Positions 34,823-44,912 of a DNA stretch of 64,000 nucleotides are shown here, piece by piece. Origin of the DNA: an uncultured Opitutales bacterium (GTDB lineage Bacteria; Verrucomicrobiota; Verrucomicrobiia; Opitutales; Coraliomargaritaceae); NCBI GenBank assembly GCA_937775295.1, contig CALKBZ010000013.1, forward strand, positions 1-64,000, written 5' to 3'. The position numbers were made by a program, and so were the translations under genes. The number at the start of each line of letters is the position of its first letter. Within the stretch, counting starts at the first letter, position 1. Under the pieces are notes generated by a model. It was not told the DNA's origin. It made no database searches and saw only the letters and a program-made list of their open reading frames with translations.

Positions 34823-34879
34823 AAGTGCTGGGAATTGCTAGCCAAGCGCCCTCAAAGCGCAAGCGGTAAAGCTAATATG

Positions 34880-34952
34880 GTAGAAGCGACACTCCTGTCG
34901 CTTGAGCTCAGTCTTCAATCCATCTGTAAAAAGTGACCAGAGTGTCGCTGCC
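34880..34952. repeat. BIME-like palindromic element, left of dinB
   Basis: Head GTAG is followed by a perfect 8-bp stem, AAGCGACA with TGTCGCTT, closed by the loop CTCC. About 20 bp further, an inverted and diverged second copy (AAGTGACC, AGAGTGTCGCT) completes the pair. It is homologous to the element at 36241-36313. Confidence 0.85.
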
Positions 34953-35002
34953 AGAATAGTTTACACTTCCAATTAATAGTGAACATAATTACACATAAAA
35001 TA

Positions 35003-36244
35003 ATGAGCCTGCGCTACCTATTTATCGATTTCGACAGCTTCTATGCCTCCGTCGAACAACAGTTTCAACCCCATCTGCGCGGCAAACCCGTCGGAATCGT
35101 ACCCTCGCTGGGCGTCGAAACCACTTGCTGCATCGCCGCCAGCTACGAAGCCAAAGCACGCGGCGTCAAAACAGGCACGCCGGTGCGCGAAGCCCGTTAT
35201 CTCTGCCCCGGCATTCGATTTGTACAGGCCAACAACAGCCGCTACATCCAGACCCACAAACAGATACACCAGATCATCCACGAGATCATTTATGTCGATG
35301 CCGTGCTCTCGATTGACGAAATGTTTGGCCGCCTACCGCCCCACTGGCAACCGCCCGCGGTCGCGCGCGCCAAAGCCCTCGAAATCAAAGCCGCATTGAA
35401 AGCCCAAATCGGCCCCTACATCGGCGCCTCGATCGGCCTCGCACCCAACCGCTTCCTCGCCAAACTCGCCAGCAAGCTCGAAAAGCCCGACGGCCTCACC
35501 ACCCTCGATTTCGACGAATTGCCCGACAAGCTTTACCGCTTCGAGCTCGAAGACATCACTGGCATCGGTCGACGTATGCAAGAGCGGCTGCGCATCGCGC
35601 GCATCACCAGCATGGAACAACTGTGCAATGCCCCGCGGCACAGATTGCACCGCATCTGGAAATCGGTCGAAGGCGACCGCATGTGGTATGCGCTGCGCGG
35701 CATCGAAATGGCGCGGCCAGCAACCACCACCCGCCAAACCATCGGCCACTCCCACGTGCTACCGCCACGTCTGCGCAGCTTTCAGGGTGCCCACGCAACG
35801 CTCCATCGTATGCTGCAAAAAGTTGTCCGCCGCCTGCGCAAAATGGACACTTTTACCGGTCACCTCGATCTACACGTTACCTTCGGCTTCGAGATTCACT
35901 GGCACGGCGCAGCACAGTGCTTCCCCACGCAAGACAATGTAACTCTAGGGAGACTTCTAAACAATCTCTGGTCACAACACCCTCACGACCTGCCGGAGCC
36001 GACTAAAGTCAGCATCACCTGCACCCATTTAACCCACGTCAACAGCCACACGCCGTCGCTCTTCCCCGAAGACAACCACCCGCGCCGCATGCAGCTACAA
36101 CAGGCCATGGACGCGGTTAACCAACAGCACGGTGGTCGCAGCCTTTACTACGCCGACGCCCATCAAGCACAGCGCTGCAGCGAAGCCGCCCCGATGCGTA
36201 TTGCCTTCAGCCACATCCCCGATCTGGAGCTGGAGGACGGGTAG
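35003..36244 (+). CDS. dinB: Y-family DNA polymerase, DinB/Pol IV-like
   Basis: 413 residues from ATG 35003 (MSLRYLFIDFDSFYASVEQQ); an upstream GTG at 34979 is less likely. Catalytic acids are in FIDFDSFYASVEQ and LSIDEMF, helix-hairpin-helix motif DITGIGRRMQERL near 190, and a little-finger domain at the C-terminus. Translesion polymerase of the error-prone type. The C-terminal end lacks an obvious QLxLF clamp-binding motif; TPSLFPED near 355 could serve instead. The gene is bracketed by two BIME-like repeats, the right one starting in its stop codon. Confidence 0.9.
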   Translation: MSLRYLFIDFDSFYASVEQQFQPHLRGKPVGIVPSLGVETTCCIAASYEAKARGVKTGTPVREARYLCPGIRFVQANNSRYIQTHKQIHQIIHEIIYVDAVLSIDEMFGRLPPHWQPPAVARAKALEIKAALKAQIGPYIGASIGLAPNRFLAKLASKLEKPDGLTTLDFDELPDKLYRFELEDITGIGRRMQERLRIARITSMEQLCNAPRHRLHRIWKSVEGDRMWYALRGIEMARPATTTRQTIGHSHVLPPRLRSFQGAHATLHRMLQKVVRRLRKMDTFTGHLDLHVTFGFEIHWHGAAQCFPTQDNVTLGRLLNNLWSQHPHDLPEPTKVSITCTHLTHVNSHTPSLFPEDNHPRRMQLQQAMDAVNQQHGGRSLYYADAHQAQRCSEAAPMRIAFSHIPDLELEDG

Positions 36245-36313
36245 AAGCGACACTCCTATCGCTTTATTCTGTCCCTGCGTCGATCTGCAAAGCGACAAGA
36301 GTGTCGCTTCTAC
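36241..36313. repeat. BIME-like palindromic element, right of dinB
   Basis: GTAG at 36241 includes the dinB TAG stop codon. The stem AAGCGA with TCGCTT follows. An inverted copy ends in CTAC at 36310-36313, so the two REP-like units face each other across ~25 bp of spacer. It may also terminate transcripts from both convergent genes. Confidence 0.88.
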
Positions 36314-36437
36314 ACCCGCCCATAGATCTGTTCACCGAAGGCCGCGCGAGCACGATAATCGTAGAGACTCCAAGAATCGTGCCGAAAGGGAAGCAGGAAA
36401 CCAGGTAGAACTCGATAGAGCTTCGCAATCCGCGCTG

Positions 36438-38978
36438 CTACATCACATCCAGGTCCACTAAAATCTCGCGCGGACTGGAGCCGTTTTCGGGGCCAACGAT
36501 GCCACGGTCTTCAAGCACTTCCATCAGGCGAGCCGCGCGGTTGTAGCCGACACGTAAGCGACGTTGCAGCATCGAGGTGGACGCACGCTTGGTGCTGCGC
36601 AACACATCGATCGCGTCGGGCAGTAGCTCATCGGCTTCTTCGCCACCATCGACGCCGGCTGCGCCATCTTCGCCACCCGCATCGATTTGCTGCTGCACTT
36701 CTTGAGCAATTTGCGGTGGATCGTTGTTCTCCTTGAGGAATTCGACAATCGCTTCGATCTCATCATCCGAGACGAACGCACCCTGCGCACGCACCAGGCT
36801 GGAAGTACCAGGGGGGATGAAAAGCATGTCGCCTTTACCGATCAACGCCTCCGCACCGCCACCATCGAGAATCGTGCGGCTATCAATCTTGGAAGCGACT
36901 TTGAAGGAAATACGACTGGGCAAATTGGCTTTAATCACGCCGGTGACGACATTCACTGAAGGACGCTGCGTTGCGAGCACCAAGTGAATGCCAGCGGCAC
37001 GCGCGAGCTGAGCGATCCGGGCGATACAGGTCTCGATATCGGCTGGCGCGACCATCATGAGGTCGGCGAGCTCGTCGATGATACAGACGATATAAGGCAG
37101 CTTTTTCTTAGGCACCTCAAAAGCATCATCATCGCGGGGCACTTCCATGTTGCTCACGGCAGCGCGCTCTTCCGGAGTCATGTCGGCATCCATGGCCTCG
37201 GCCTTGGCCTGCTCTTCCTTATCCTTCAGAAGCTTGGCGTTGAAGCCTGCAATGTTGCGGACATTGGTCTTGGCAAAGATTTGGTAGCGGTGCTCCATCT
37301 CGGCGATCAGCCACTTCAGCGCGCCCGGCACCTTTTTAGCCTCCGTCACCACGGGAATCAACATGTGCGGCAACGCATTGTACATTTGCATTTCGACCAC
37401 CTTCGGATCGACCATGATAAAACGTAGGTCATCCGGCCCGGAGTGGTAGAGCAGCGATGCGATAATCGCATTAATACAGACCGTCTTACCGGAACCAGTG
37501 GAACCGGCAATCAGTACGTGCGGCATCTTAGTGAGATCCATCACCATCGGCTTACCCGTCACATCCTTACCCAGCACCACTGGGATCTCCGCATTGGCTT
37601 CCGCCCAAGCCCTGGACTCGATAATGTCGCGCATGCAGACCGCCTCGGATACCTTATTGGGGACCTCGATCCCGACCGTGCCTTTACCAGGAACTGGCGC
37701 TAAAATACGCACCGACATAGCCTGCAGGCCGAGCGCGATATTTTTGTCTAGATTGACGATCTTTTCGACGCGAACGCCCGGCGCGGGCTTCACCTCGTAG
37801 CGGGTAATCACTGGCCCAGTGTGAATCTCACCAGGAATAACTTTAACGCCGAATTCGTCGAGCGTACGCACCAGCGCTTGCATCGTGCCCGCATGGTCTT
37901 CTTCGCTAACAGCGCCCGCAACTTGCGGCTCGGCCAATAAACTGAGCGGTGGAAAAACATAGTCGCCGCGGCGCTCTGGTATACTCACGACGGCTTTTTC
38001 GGTCCTCTCTTCTGCAACCACCTTGATCATCGAGGGGTCAAACTTCGGCTTCGGTGGCTCAATAGGTTCGACCGGCGAATCGGGCTCTTCAAGCAATGGC
38101 TTGAGCGGTTTGGCCGGCGATCTCTTGTTGGCCACTGCGCGCTTTAAGCCAGCAGGTGAAGTGATCGAAGCGGGCAGCAATGACGGACGACGGTCATCCG
38201 CAACGTCCTCTTCGTCCTCAGTAAGCGCTGGTTGAGACTTTTTGCCGGCTTTGACCGCGGCGCGGTCCGCCTGGTACTGTGCCTTGGCAGCCGCCACCTC
38301 TTCTTTTGCGAGGCGCTTAGCCTCGCCGCGCTCGGCCCGCAAGGCTTTACGCTCTTCCTTCGACGCGGCTCGCTCAGCAAAGAAGCCGTTATAAGCGTTT
38401 TGCATATAATCAAGAAAACGGCCGAGGTTATCGGTAAATACAATCACCGAGCCGACCACGAACCCCATCAACAGGATCAAGAAACTGCCAAAGGGGCCGA
38501 TAAATGGTTCCAAAATTACCGGCGCAATCAGCTCTCCGATGACGCCGCCAAAACCATTGGATAACTGATTCTCGAAAACACCGCCTTGAGCTTGCCCCAT
38601 ATCCCCCATCATTGCCGCCAGACCAGACGCACAAATCAACGAGCCCATAGCAACCAAGCCTGTTATTAAGCGCTTACGCGGATCTTGCTGAATCAAGAAC
38701 CGCACGCCCATCCAAAGCAAATAGAGCGGTAACAACCAAATCGAAACACCGAAATAATGAAACCCATGAAAACCCAGAAAGCTACCGAACTGACCAACCA
38801 AATTGGTGTCTGTCGGCGGATCCGCATGATATTGGCCTGAGTTGTAATCAAACACCGCGACAAACACCAACGCTGCTAATGTAAAAAACAATAATGCCCA
38901 AACTGGCCGCGATCCAATTTTACGCGGTTGCGAAACGACTTTCTTTCGCGCGACTTTTTTCTTCGGTTTTGTGGCCAT
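36438..38978 (-). CDS. ftsK: DNA translocase FtsK
   Basis: 846 residues. The basic N-terminus leads into four membrane helices (about 25-190), then a Lys/Ala-rich linker (200-320), and the RecA-like motor with Walker A AGSTGSGKT near 489 and Walker B in VCIIDELADLMM. The C-terminal gamma winged-helix domain (DVLRSTKRASTSMLQRRLRVGYNRAARL) reads KOPS-like sites. It moves chromosome ends through the closing septum. Start ATG 38978. Confidence 0.96.
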   Translation of the reverse strand: MATKPKKKVARKKVVSQPRKIGSRPVWALLFFTLAALVFVAVFDYNSGQYHADPPTDTNLVGQFGSFLGFHGFHYFGVSIWLLPLYLLWMGVRFLIQQDPRKRLITGLVAMGSLICASGLAAMMGDMGQAQGGVFENQLSNGFGGVIGELIAPVILEPFIGPFGSFLILLMGFVVGSVIVFTDNLGRFLDYMQNAYNGFFAERAASKEERKALRAERGEAKRLAKEEVAAAKAQYQADRAAVKAGKKSQPALTEDEEDVADDRRPSLLPASITSPAGLKRAVANKRSPAKPLKPLLEEPDSPVEPIEPPKPKFDPSMIKVVAEERTEKAVVSIPERRGDYVFPPLSLLAEPQVAGAVSEEDHAGTMQALVRTLDEFGVKVIPGEIHTGPVITRYEVKPAPGVRVEKIVNLDKNIALGLQAMSVRILAPVPGKGTVGIEVPNKVSEAVCMRDIIESRAWAEANAEIPVVLGKDVTGKPMVMDLTKMPHVLIAGSTGSGKTVCINAIIASLLYHSGPDDLRFIMVDPKVVEMQMYNALPHMLIPVVTEAKKVPGALKWLIAEMEHRYQIFAKTNVRNIAGFNAKLLKDKEEQAKAEAMDADMTPEERAAVSNMEVPRDDDAFEVPKKKLPYIVCIIDELADLMMVAPADIETCIARIAQLARAAGIHLVLATQRPSVNVVTGVIKANLPSRISFKVASKIDSRTILDGGGAEALIGKGDMLFIPPGTSSLVRAQGAFVSDDEIEAIVEFLKENNDPPQIAQEVQQQIDAGGEDGAAGVDGGEEADELLPDAIDVLRSTKRASTSMLQRRLRVGYNRAARLMEVLEDRGIVGPENGSSPREILVDLDVM

Positions 38979-38987
38979 GGAATGTGT

Positions 38988-39025
38988 TTTAAATTCGTTG
39001 CTTTAAATCGAAAAAGAATTCGATT
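38988..39025. promoter_or_regulatory. Divergent ftsK/manA control region
   Basis: TTTAAATTCG (38988) and TTTAAATCG (39002) are 14 nt apart. The second flows into a perfect 7-bp inverted repeat, AATCGAA (39006-39012) with TTCGATT (39019-39025). It lies between two divergent starts and may be a shared operator or promoter. Confidence 0.4.
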
Positions 39026-39066
39026 GGGTATCGCAATTTAGACAAACTCCTGCATAGAAGAACAAA

Positions 39067-40014
39067 ATGCAACTCCTAGAATTTACACCTTTATACAAGG
39101 AACGCGTTTGGGGCGGTCGAGGCCTCGAAGCAAAACTTGGCCGCACGCTCCCCGATGGACAAGTCATCGGCGAAAGTTGGGAAATCGTCGATCGCCCGGA
39201 CGAGCAATCCGTCGTCGCCTCCGGCACACTCGCGGGTCAAACGATCCGCGAACTGCTTGAGAGTTCCGCGGCTGACATCCTCGGCCCTGGCAGCGATCCA
39301 GCCAAGCCTTTCCCGATCCTCGTCAAATGGCTTGATTGCCAAGATCGCCTCAGCCTGCAGGTGCACCCACCCGCCGCGATCGCACCCTCGCTCGGCGGCG
39401 AGCCAAAAACCGAAAACTGGTATGTCGCCGATGCCAATGCCGATGCCTCCCTGATTGTCGGTCTGAAGAAAGGCGTCACGCGTGGACAATTTGAGACTGC
39501 CCTCGCTAACAATCAGGCCGAAGACTGTGTGCACCGCTTCCCCGTGAAGGCCGGCGACTCGATTCTAGTCGAAAGCGGACGCATGCACGCCATCGACGCG
39601 GGCAACCTGATCCTTGAGATTCAGCAAAACTCCGACACCACCTACCGCGTTTACGACTGGGGACGCGTCGGGCTGGACGGCGCACCACGGCAACTGCACA
39701 TCGAGGAGTCCCTCAAATCGATCGACTTCAACGACTTTGAGCCAGACCCGTTGACCATCATACCGGGCGAACAAGTGTTGGCGGATTGCAGCGAGTTTCG
39801 CATTCGCAAGCTGGAATTACAACCCGGCGATACCGCCATCGAACTACCCGCTGGCGAACAAGCCCGCCTGATCCACATCGTCACCGGCACTGTCAAAGAC
39901 GAGACTTCCGGCCAGACACTCGCAGGCGGCAGCAACACCCTGCAGCCTTTCATCACCGGCACAAAGCTCGTCGCCGAGACAGCAACCACGCTGCTGATTA
40001 CTGATCAGTTTTAA
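39067..40014 (+). CDS. manA: Class I mannose-6-phosphate isomerase
   Basis: 315 residues, the short class I form. Zinc ligands can be placed at Gln and His of LQVHPP (near 96-101), Glu in KTENWYV and His in RMHAIDAG. PLYKERVWGGRGLEAKLGR at the N-terminus is typical. It interconverts fructose-6-phosphate and mannose-6-phosphate for GDP-mannose and polysaccharide synthesis. It stands alone, divergent from ftsK. Confidence 0.92.
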   Translation: MQLLEFTPLYKERVWGGRGLEAKLGRTLPDGQVIGESWEIVDRPDEQSVVASGTLAGQTIRELLESSAADILGPGSDPAKPFPILVKWLDCQDRLSLQVHPPAAIAPSLGGEPKTENWYVADANADASLIVGLKKGVTRGQFETALANNQAEDCVHRFPVKAGDSILVESGRMHAIDAGNLILEIQQNSDTTYRVYDWGRVGLDGAPRQLHIEESLKSIDFNDFEPDPLTIIPGEQVLADCSEFRIRKLELQPGDTAIELPAGEQARLIHIVTGTVKDETSGQTLAGGSNTLQPFITGTKLVAETATTLLITDQF

Positions 40015-40148
40015 TCGCTAGACAAAGCCCGCTCTTTTTGCCTGAAAACTGCGTCCTTGATCTCTGCAAAGGAATCAACACACTGCCGCGCTCGATCTTG
40101 AATTAGACCTGCCTTTTAGCGGTCTGCCACAACCAACACTTTTTGAAA

Positions 40149-40724
40149 ATGACCGACAACAATACAGACACATCCGACGAATCTAAAGAAACAACTGAAG
40201 CCGTAGCGGCTGAAATTGTCGAAGAAACTGCTGCACCAATTGAAACACCTGTAGTCGAAGCGACGCCTGTTGAAACAGCCGAAGCCGAAGCAGCGGAGAT
40301 GAAATCTCGCTGGTTACGCTCAGTCGCTGATATGGAGAACTACCGCAAGCGTATCGGCCGCGAAAAGCAGGACATCATTCGCAGCGCCGCGGCCAGCGTG
40401 GTCGAATCACTCCTGCCAGTACTCGATAATATGAAGCTCGGCCTGCAGGCTGCCGAAAATCATCCCGAGGCGAAGGACGTTACCTTCGGCTTCAAGATGG
40501 TCGATGATCAGCTTAAGCGCTCCCTCAGTGAGCAAGGCCTCGAAGAGCTCATCCCAGACGGCGAAGCCTTCGACCCGAATTTCCACGAATGTATTTCACA
40601 TCAGTCATCGAGTGAAGTTGAGGAAGACATCGTCATTCAAACAGTCCGTGCCGGTTATCGCCTAAATGATCGACTAATTCGCGCCGCGAGCGTGATCGTT
40701 TCCAGCGGCCCTGAAAAAGCATAA
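40149..40724 (+). CDS. grpE: Nucleotide exchange factor GrpE
   Basis: 191 residues from ATG 40149 (a TTG two codons upstream is in frame). A long acidic, Glu/Ala/Thr-rich N-terminus (1-~50) precedes the coiled coil ([20 protein letters not shown]) and the beta domain with the family signature [23 protein letters not shown]. It releases ADP from DnaK. It is followed after 16 bp by dnaJ, and dnaK is not in the window. No CIRCE element was seen upstream; an imperfect inverted repeat AGACC/GGTCT lies ~30 bp before the start. Confidence 0.94.
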   Translation: MTDNNTDTSDESKETTEAVAAEIVEETAAPIETPVVEATPVETAEAEAAEMKSRWLRSVADMENYRKRIGREKQDIIRSAAASVVESLLPVLDNMKLGLQAAENHPEAKDVTFGFKMVDDQLKRSLSEQGLEELIPDGEAFDPNFHECISHQSSSEVEEDIVIQTVRAGYRLNDRLIRAASVIVSSGPEKA

Positions 40725-40740
40725 CACCCTCTAGACCAAC

Positions 40741-41892
40741 ATGGCACAAGCAGATTTATACGAAACCCTCAGCGTCGCACGCGATGCGTCTGGCGATGAA
40801 CTTAAGAAGGCCTACCGCAAGCTGGCAGTCAAATATCATCCAGATAAAAACCCAGGGGATGCCGCTGCAGAAGCGAAGTTTAAAGAAATTTCCTCTGCTT
40901 ACGACAATCTCAAAGACCCCGATAAACGTGCAGCCTACGATCGTTACGGACACGCCGCCTTTCAAGGTGGCATGGGCGGCGGCGGTGGCGGTGGCGGCCA
41001 TGATCCGTTCGATATGTTCCGCGAAGCCTTCGGTGGTCGCGGCGGCGGCGGTGGCGGTGGCGGAATCTTCGATGAATTCTTCGGTGGCGGAGGCGGCGGG
41101 CAGTCCGCTGGCGGCGGTGCGCACGGCTCCGATTTGCGCTACGATCTAGAGATCACACTCGAAGAAGCCGTCAAAGGCTGCGAGAAAGATATCCGCTATC
41201 GACGCCCGATTGAATGTAATAAATGTCACGGCGACGGCGCCGAGCCCGGCTCGAGAAAAGTGACCTGCTCGACTTGTGGTGGCGTAGGGCAAGTATCGTC
41301 CAACCGCGGATTTATTAGTTTTCGCCAAGTGTGCCCAAGCTGTCAAGGTACAGGGCAAACGATCGAGAAGCCCTGCACCAGCTGTCGTGGCGAAGGCCGT
41401 GTGATGGATACCAGCACCGTCAAGGTCCGTATTCCTGGTGGCGTTGCCACTGGTTCGAAACTTCGCTCTGCGGGTAAGGGCGAAGCAGGCCAAATGGGCG
41501 GCCAAGCCGGCGACCTCTACATCATTGTGCACGTCAAAGAACATGAGCTCTTCGAGCGCCACGATCATGATCTCTTCTGTGAAGTGCCAATCAAGTTCAC
41601 CCTCGCCGCACTCGGTGGTTCGATCAACGTGCCGACCCTGTTCGGCAAGGGCTCACTCAAAATCCCAGCTGGCACACAGACTGGCACGACCTTCCGCCTG
41701 CGCGGCCAAGGCATCCCGCACCTACGTGGCAATGCCAAAGGCGATCTACTGATCCGCATGCAAGTGGAAGTGCCCACTAAGCTCACTGCAGACCAGAAAA
41801 AGAAGCTTGAGGAGTACGCCGACGCCTGTGGCGACCCCGCGAACCCGATGAGCGAATCCTTCGTCGAAAAAGCGAAGCAATTCTTCCGCTAG
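40741..41892 (+). CDS. dnaJ: Chaperone protein DnaJ
   Basis: 383 residues with all DnaJ parts: J domain with HPD (YHPDKNPGD near 34), a long Gly/Phe-rich linker (about 75-130), a zinc-binding domain with four CxxCxGxG repeats ([32 protein letters not shown]), and the C-terminal substrate-binding domains. It stimulates DnaK and forms an operon with grpE. No Shine-Dalgarno. Confidence 0.97.
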   Translation: MAQADLYETLSVARDASGDELKKAYRKLAVKYHPDKNPGDAAAEAKFKEISSAYDNLKDPDKRAAYDRYGHAAFQGGMGGGGGGGGHDPFDMFREAFGGRGGGGGGGGIFDEFFGGGGGGQSAGGGAHGSDLRYDLEITLEEAVKGCEKDIRYRRPIECNKCHGDGAEPGSRKVTCSTCGGVGQVSSNRGFISFRQVCPSCQGTGQTIEKPCTSCRGEGRVMDTSTVKVRIPGGVATGSKLRSAGKGEAGQMGGQAGDLYIIVHVKEHELFERHDHDLFCEVPIKFTLAALGGSINVPTLFGKGSLKIPAGTQTGTTFRLRGQGIPHLRGNAKGDLLIRMQVEVPTKLTADQKKKLEEYADACGDPANPMSESFVEKAKQFFR

Positions 41893-41912
41893 GCGGCTAA
41901 AGCGGGTTTACC

Positions 41913-41938
41913 AGTTATCGGTTCTTTAGTTTTCAGTT
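41913..41938 (+). repeat. RGTT repeats at 7-8 nt spacing in purN leader
   Basis: AGTT or GGTT starts at 41913, 41920, 41928 and 41935, a 7, 8, 7 spacing, followed by an AT-rich stretch up to the purN ATG at 41979. Confidence 0.4.
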
Positions 41939-41978
41939 GATCACTAATTTAAACCGAAAACCAAACAACTTTAACTAT

Positions 41979-42572
41979 ATGGCTTATCCAATCGTAATTC
42001 TCGGCTCCGGCCGCGGCTCCAACGCTCAGGCACTTTTAAAGGCAGAAGCCAACAAGCAACTCGGCGCGGCCAAAATCGCGGCGATCATCTGCGACCACGA
42101 AGATGCCGACATTCTTGCTCTCGGGCAGAAATATCAGGTCCCCGCGATTTACATCGACCCGAAACGCTCAGGTGCGCGCTTGAGCGAAGAAGCTGAGCAA
42201 GCCTACATCGAACGCATTGCATCATTTTCGCCAAAGCTTATCGTGCTGGCGGGGTTCATGCGGATCATCGAGCGGCGCTTCATCGAAGCTTTTGATGGCA
42301 ACGTCATTAACCTGCACCCTAGCCTCCTACCGAGCTTTCCTGGTATGAACGGCATTGCTCAGGCCTTCGACCACGGTGTCAAAATAACTGGCTGCACCGT
42401 GCACTGGGTCACACCCGCGCTCGATGCCGGCCCAATCATCGATCAAAAAGAGATTCGTATCGATGAGAAGGATACACTTCAGCTGCTCGAAAAGAAGGTT
42501 CACATCGTCGAGCACCAGCTGCTCCCCGACGTCGTTGCCCGCCTGAGCAAAGGTAAGATCAAGTCGCTATAA
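41979..42572 (+). CDS. purN: Phosphoribosylglycinamide formyltransferase PurN
   Basis: 197 residues from ATG 41979 ([20 protein letters not shown]). The catalytic Asn-His-Asp set is in [13 protein letters not shown] near 110-120 and the Asp of PALDAGPII. The phosphate loop GSGRGSN is near residue 9. It uses 10-formyltetrahydrofolate to formylate GAR in purine synthesis. It is alone, with no other pur gene nearby. The ~215 bp downstream hold nothing I recognise. Confidence 0.95.
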   Translation: MAYPIVILGSGRGSNAQALLKAEANKQLGAAKIAAIICDHEDADILALGQKYQVPAIYIDPKRSGARLSEEAEQAYIERIASFSPKLIVLAGFMRIIERRFIEAFDGNVINLHPSLLPSFPGMNGIAQAFDHGVKITGCTVHWVTPALDAGPIIDQKEIRIDEKDTLQLLEKKVHIVEHQLLPDVVARLSKGKIKSL

Positions 42573-42789
42573 GCATCAACGTCGCTAAACGAATGATTAG
42601 CAGCACCAAATACTGGTCATTCACTGTACAAAATGACCTAGCCGTCACAAGTAAACGATAGCCACAGTAGACTCCTGTTAAACTGAAGCTGCTTTTTCGA
42701 CATCGACAAAGCACCAACCACGACTCGCCCGCGACCAAAGGCACTGCTGGGCATCCGCGAGCGGCACCCCCACAATAGCCTCCTCCCAC

Positions 42790-43791
42790 CTACCGACTGA
42801 GCACGATGCGATAGCGTGCTTTACCGCTTTCGAGGTACTCGATCGCCTGATTCACTTGATCAAATCGAAAATGCTCCGTTACTGGGTCCAACTGGTGTAA
42901 TGCGGCGAAGTCCAGCATCTTGGCAATCGACGCTGGGCTACCAACTGGTGAGCCCGAGACATTAAGCTGCCCCGTGATCAAAGACATGGCTCCGAGATCG
43001 AGCGGCTCCAAGGTCGCCCCTAAAAAGTGCAGACGCCCCTTCGGCTTCAAAGTGCCTAGATAACTATTCCAATCGAGCTTCACATTCACAGTCGATAAGA
43101 TCAGGTCGAAGCTACCGGCCGCCGCAGTCAACTCGTCGGCATTTCGTGAGTTCAAAATATGATGCGCGCCCATTTGCAACGCCTCTTCTCGCTTAGAATC
43201 ACTGGAAGTAAAAGCTGTCACCTCGCAGCCCCATGCATTGAGAAAACCCAGCGCCATGTGCCCGAGTCCGCCAATGCCAATGACCGCGACTTTGGAGGTC
43301 GGCTTAATATCAAACTGAATCAACGGGTTGAATACCGTGATGCCTCCACAAAACAGCGGCCCCGCCTTTGCAGGATCGAGCCCATCCGGTAGTGCCACCA
43401 CACTGATTGCGCTGGCACGCACCTGCTCGGCAAAGCCACCATGGCGCCCAATAATCGTGCCATTCGCCGTCAGACAAAGATTATGATCGCCCTCGAGACA
43501 GGAGCCACACGTGCAGCAATAGTCCGAGTGCCAGCCAAGCCCGACGCGCTGGCCGATCTTGAGATGCGTCACGTCCGCACCGATTGCGCCGATAGTGCCA
43601 ACCACCTCGTGGCCTGGCACGAAGGGATACTGCGTTATGCCCCAATCATTATTGAGCATGCTCAAGTCACTATGGCAAATGCCGCAGTGCTCGACGTTAA
43701 TTTCGACCTCGCCCGCGGCAAGCGAACCAGGGTCGTATTCAAAAGATTCAAGTTTTCCTCCTGGAGTGGTAGCGGCGTAAGCTTTGATCAT
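42790..43791 (-). CDS. Zinc-dependent alcohol dehydrogenase, YahK/CAD type
   Basis: 333 residues from ATG 43791 ([12 protein letters not shown]); the open frame extends further upstream without similarity. Catalytic zinc motif [10 protein letters not shown] near 34-43 and GHEVVG near 60-65. Structural zinc cysteines in [14 protein letters not shown]. Nucleotide-binding [11 protein letters not shown] near 173-183. The pattern is that of NADPH-dependent aldehyde reductases such as YahK. It is divergent from prmA. Confidence 0.9.
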   Translation of the reverse strand: MIKAYAATTPGGKLESFEYDPGSLAAGEVEINVEHCGICHSDLSMLNNDWGITQYPFVPGHEVVGTIGAIGADVTHLKIGQRVGLGWHSDYCCTCGSCLEGDHNLCLTANGTIIGRHGGFAEQVRASAISVVALPDGLDPAKAGPLFCGGITVFNPLIQFDIKPTSKVAVIGIGGLGHMALGFLNAWGCEVTAFTSSDSKREEALQMGAHHILNSRNADELTAAAGSFDLILSTVNVKLDWNSYLGTLKPKGRLHFLGATLEPLDLGAMSLITGQLNVSGSPVGSPASIAKMLDFAALHQLDPVTEHFRFDQVNQAIEYLESGKARYRIVLSR

Positions 43792-43935
43792 AATAAATAT
43801 CGTTGGTTCGGTCTGACGCGAAGTGTTGAAATCACAGAAACGCGAACAACTGTCAAAAACACTCGCTAATTTATCCAAAAGCTTGCGATTTCTGAGCGAA
43901 GCCATCATCAGCAGGTCTTTTCAACACACATTTCC

Positions 43936-44832
43936 ATGAGCACACAATTCGAACTCCGCGCCCTTATTCCCAACGAAATGGCTGACCTTCTTGACGGCTA
44001 CTTCTACGAAATCGAATCTGCCCACTGGGGTATCATGCAAAAAGAGGTCAACGATCCCTACGAAGTGTTCGGCATTTTTACCGACGCCGAGATCGCACAT
44101 GCGGCTCTCGCGGAGCTGCGTATCGAGTTCCCTAAATTGCCAGAGACCTTTACCGAAACCATCATCGAAGATGCCGATTGGCAAAACGCGTATAAAGAAT
44201 TCGTCAAGCCATGGAGCGATCGCCAACTGCACTGGATTCCACTCTGGGAGCGTGACAACCTCGAAACACCCGCTGGTGCCGCGGTCGTCTATCTCGATGC
44301 TGGCATGGCTTTCGGTACCGGTGCCCATGAGACGACACGCCTGTGCGCACGTCGCCTGCAAGACTATCGCGATACCAATGCAGACAAACTCGACAGCCTC
44401 GAAGTCATCGATGCAGGCTGCGGTTCAGGCGTGCTGGCGCTCTCCGCATCCACACTCGGCTTTAAAAAGATCCTCGGCTTCGACTTCGATCCCGAGGCAA
44501 TCGTGGTTTGCCACAGCAACTCCGCTGAAAACCCACACATTACCAAACTTGAATTTGAAGTAGCCGATCTGGAGAAAGGCCTCAACGGCCGCCAAGCCGA
44601 TCTACTCCTGGCCAACATCCAGACCGACGTGCTGATTCCACACTGCAACCCCGTCGTACACGGCGTCAAATCCGGCGGCACCCTCGCACTCAGCGGCATT
44701 TTAGTCAAAGAGCTCGACCTTGTGCGCGCCCACTACGAAGCCAAATTCGCCGAACTACGCCCCGAAGACACTATCACCGTCGATTCACGCCAGGACGGCG
44801 AATGGGGTGATCTGCGGTTTGTGTTGTCGTAA
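43936..44832 (+). CDS. prmA: Ribosomal protein L11 methyltransferase PrmA
   Basis: 298 residues. The N-terminal L11-binding domain is followed by a linker with [13 protein letters not shown] near 120-132 and a SAM-binding domain [16 protein letters not shown] near 157-172, then [11 protein letters not shown], the NPPY-like motif IV position. It trimethylates L11 at several lysines and the N-terminus. Start ATG 43936; no Shine-Dalgarno. Confidence 0.93.
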   Translation: MSTQFELRALIPNEMADLLDGYFYEIESAHWGIMQKEVNDPYEVFGIFTDAEIAHAALAELRIEFPKLPETFTETIIEDADWQNAYKEFVKPWSDRQLHWIPLWERDNLETPAGAAVVYLDAGMAFGTGAHETTRLCARRLQDYRDTNADKLDSLEVIDAGCGSGVLALSASTLGFKKILGFDFDPEAIVVCHSNSAENPHITKLEFEVADLEKGLNGRQADLLLANIQTDVLIPHCNPVVHGVKSGGTLALSGILVKELDLVRAHYEAKFAELRPEDTITVDSRQDGEWGDLRFVLS

Positions 44833-44912
44833 CACAAGCAGATAAAGGGCCGTGGATTTCGCGCGATTCCGTGCTTGCGATATAAAACAAGACCCTCACA
44901 TAATAAGTCTTA

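Noticed and set aside
40015-40148. CIRCE or heat-shock promoter before grpE
   Set aside because: No TTAGCACTC-type inverted repeat; only a short imperfect AGACC/GGTCT pair.
42573-42789. Small gene between purN and adh
   Set aside because: The open frame on the minus strand lacks a start context and family resemblance.
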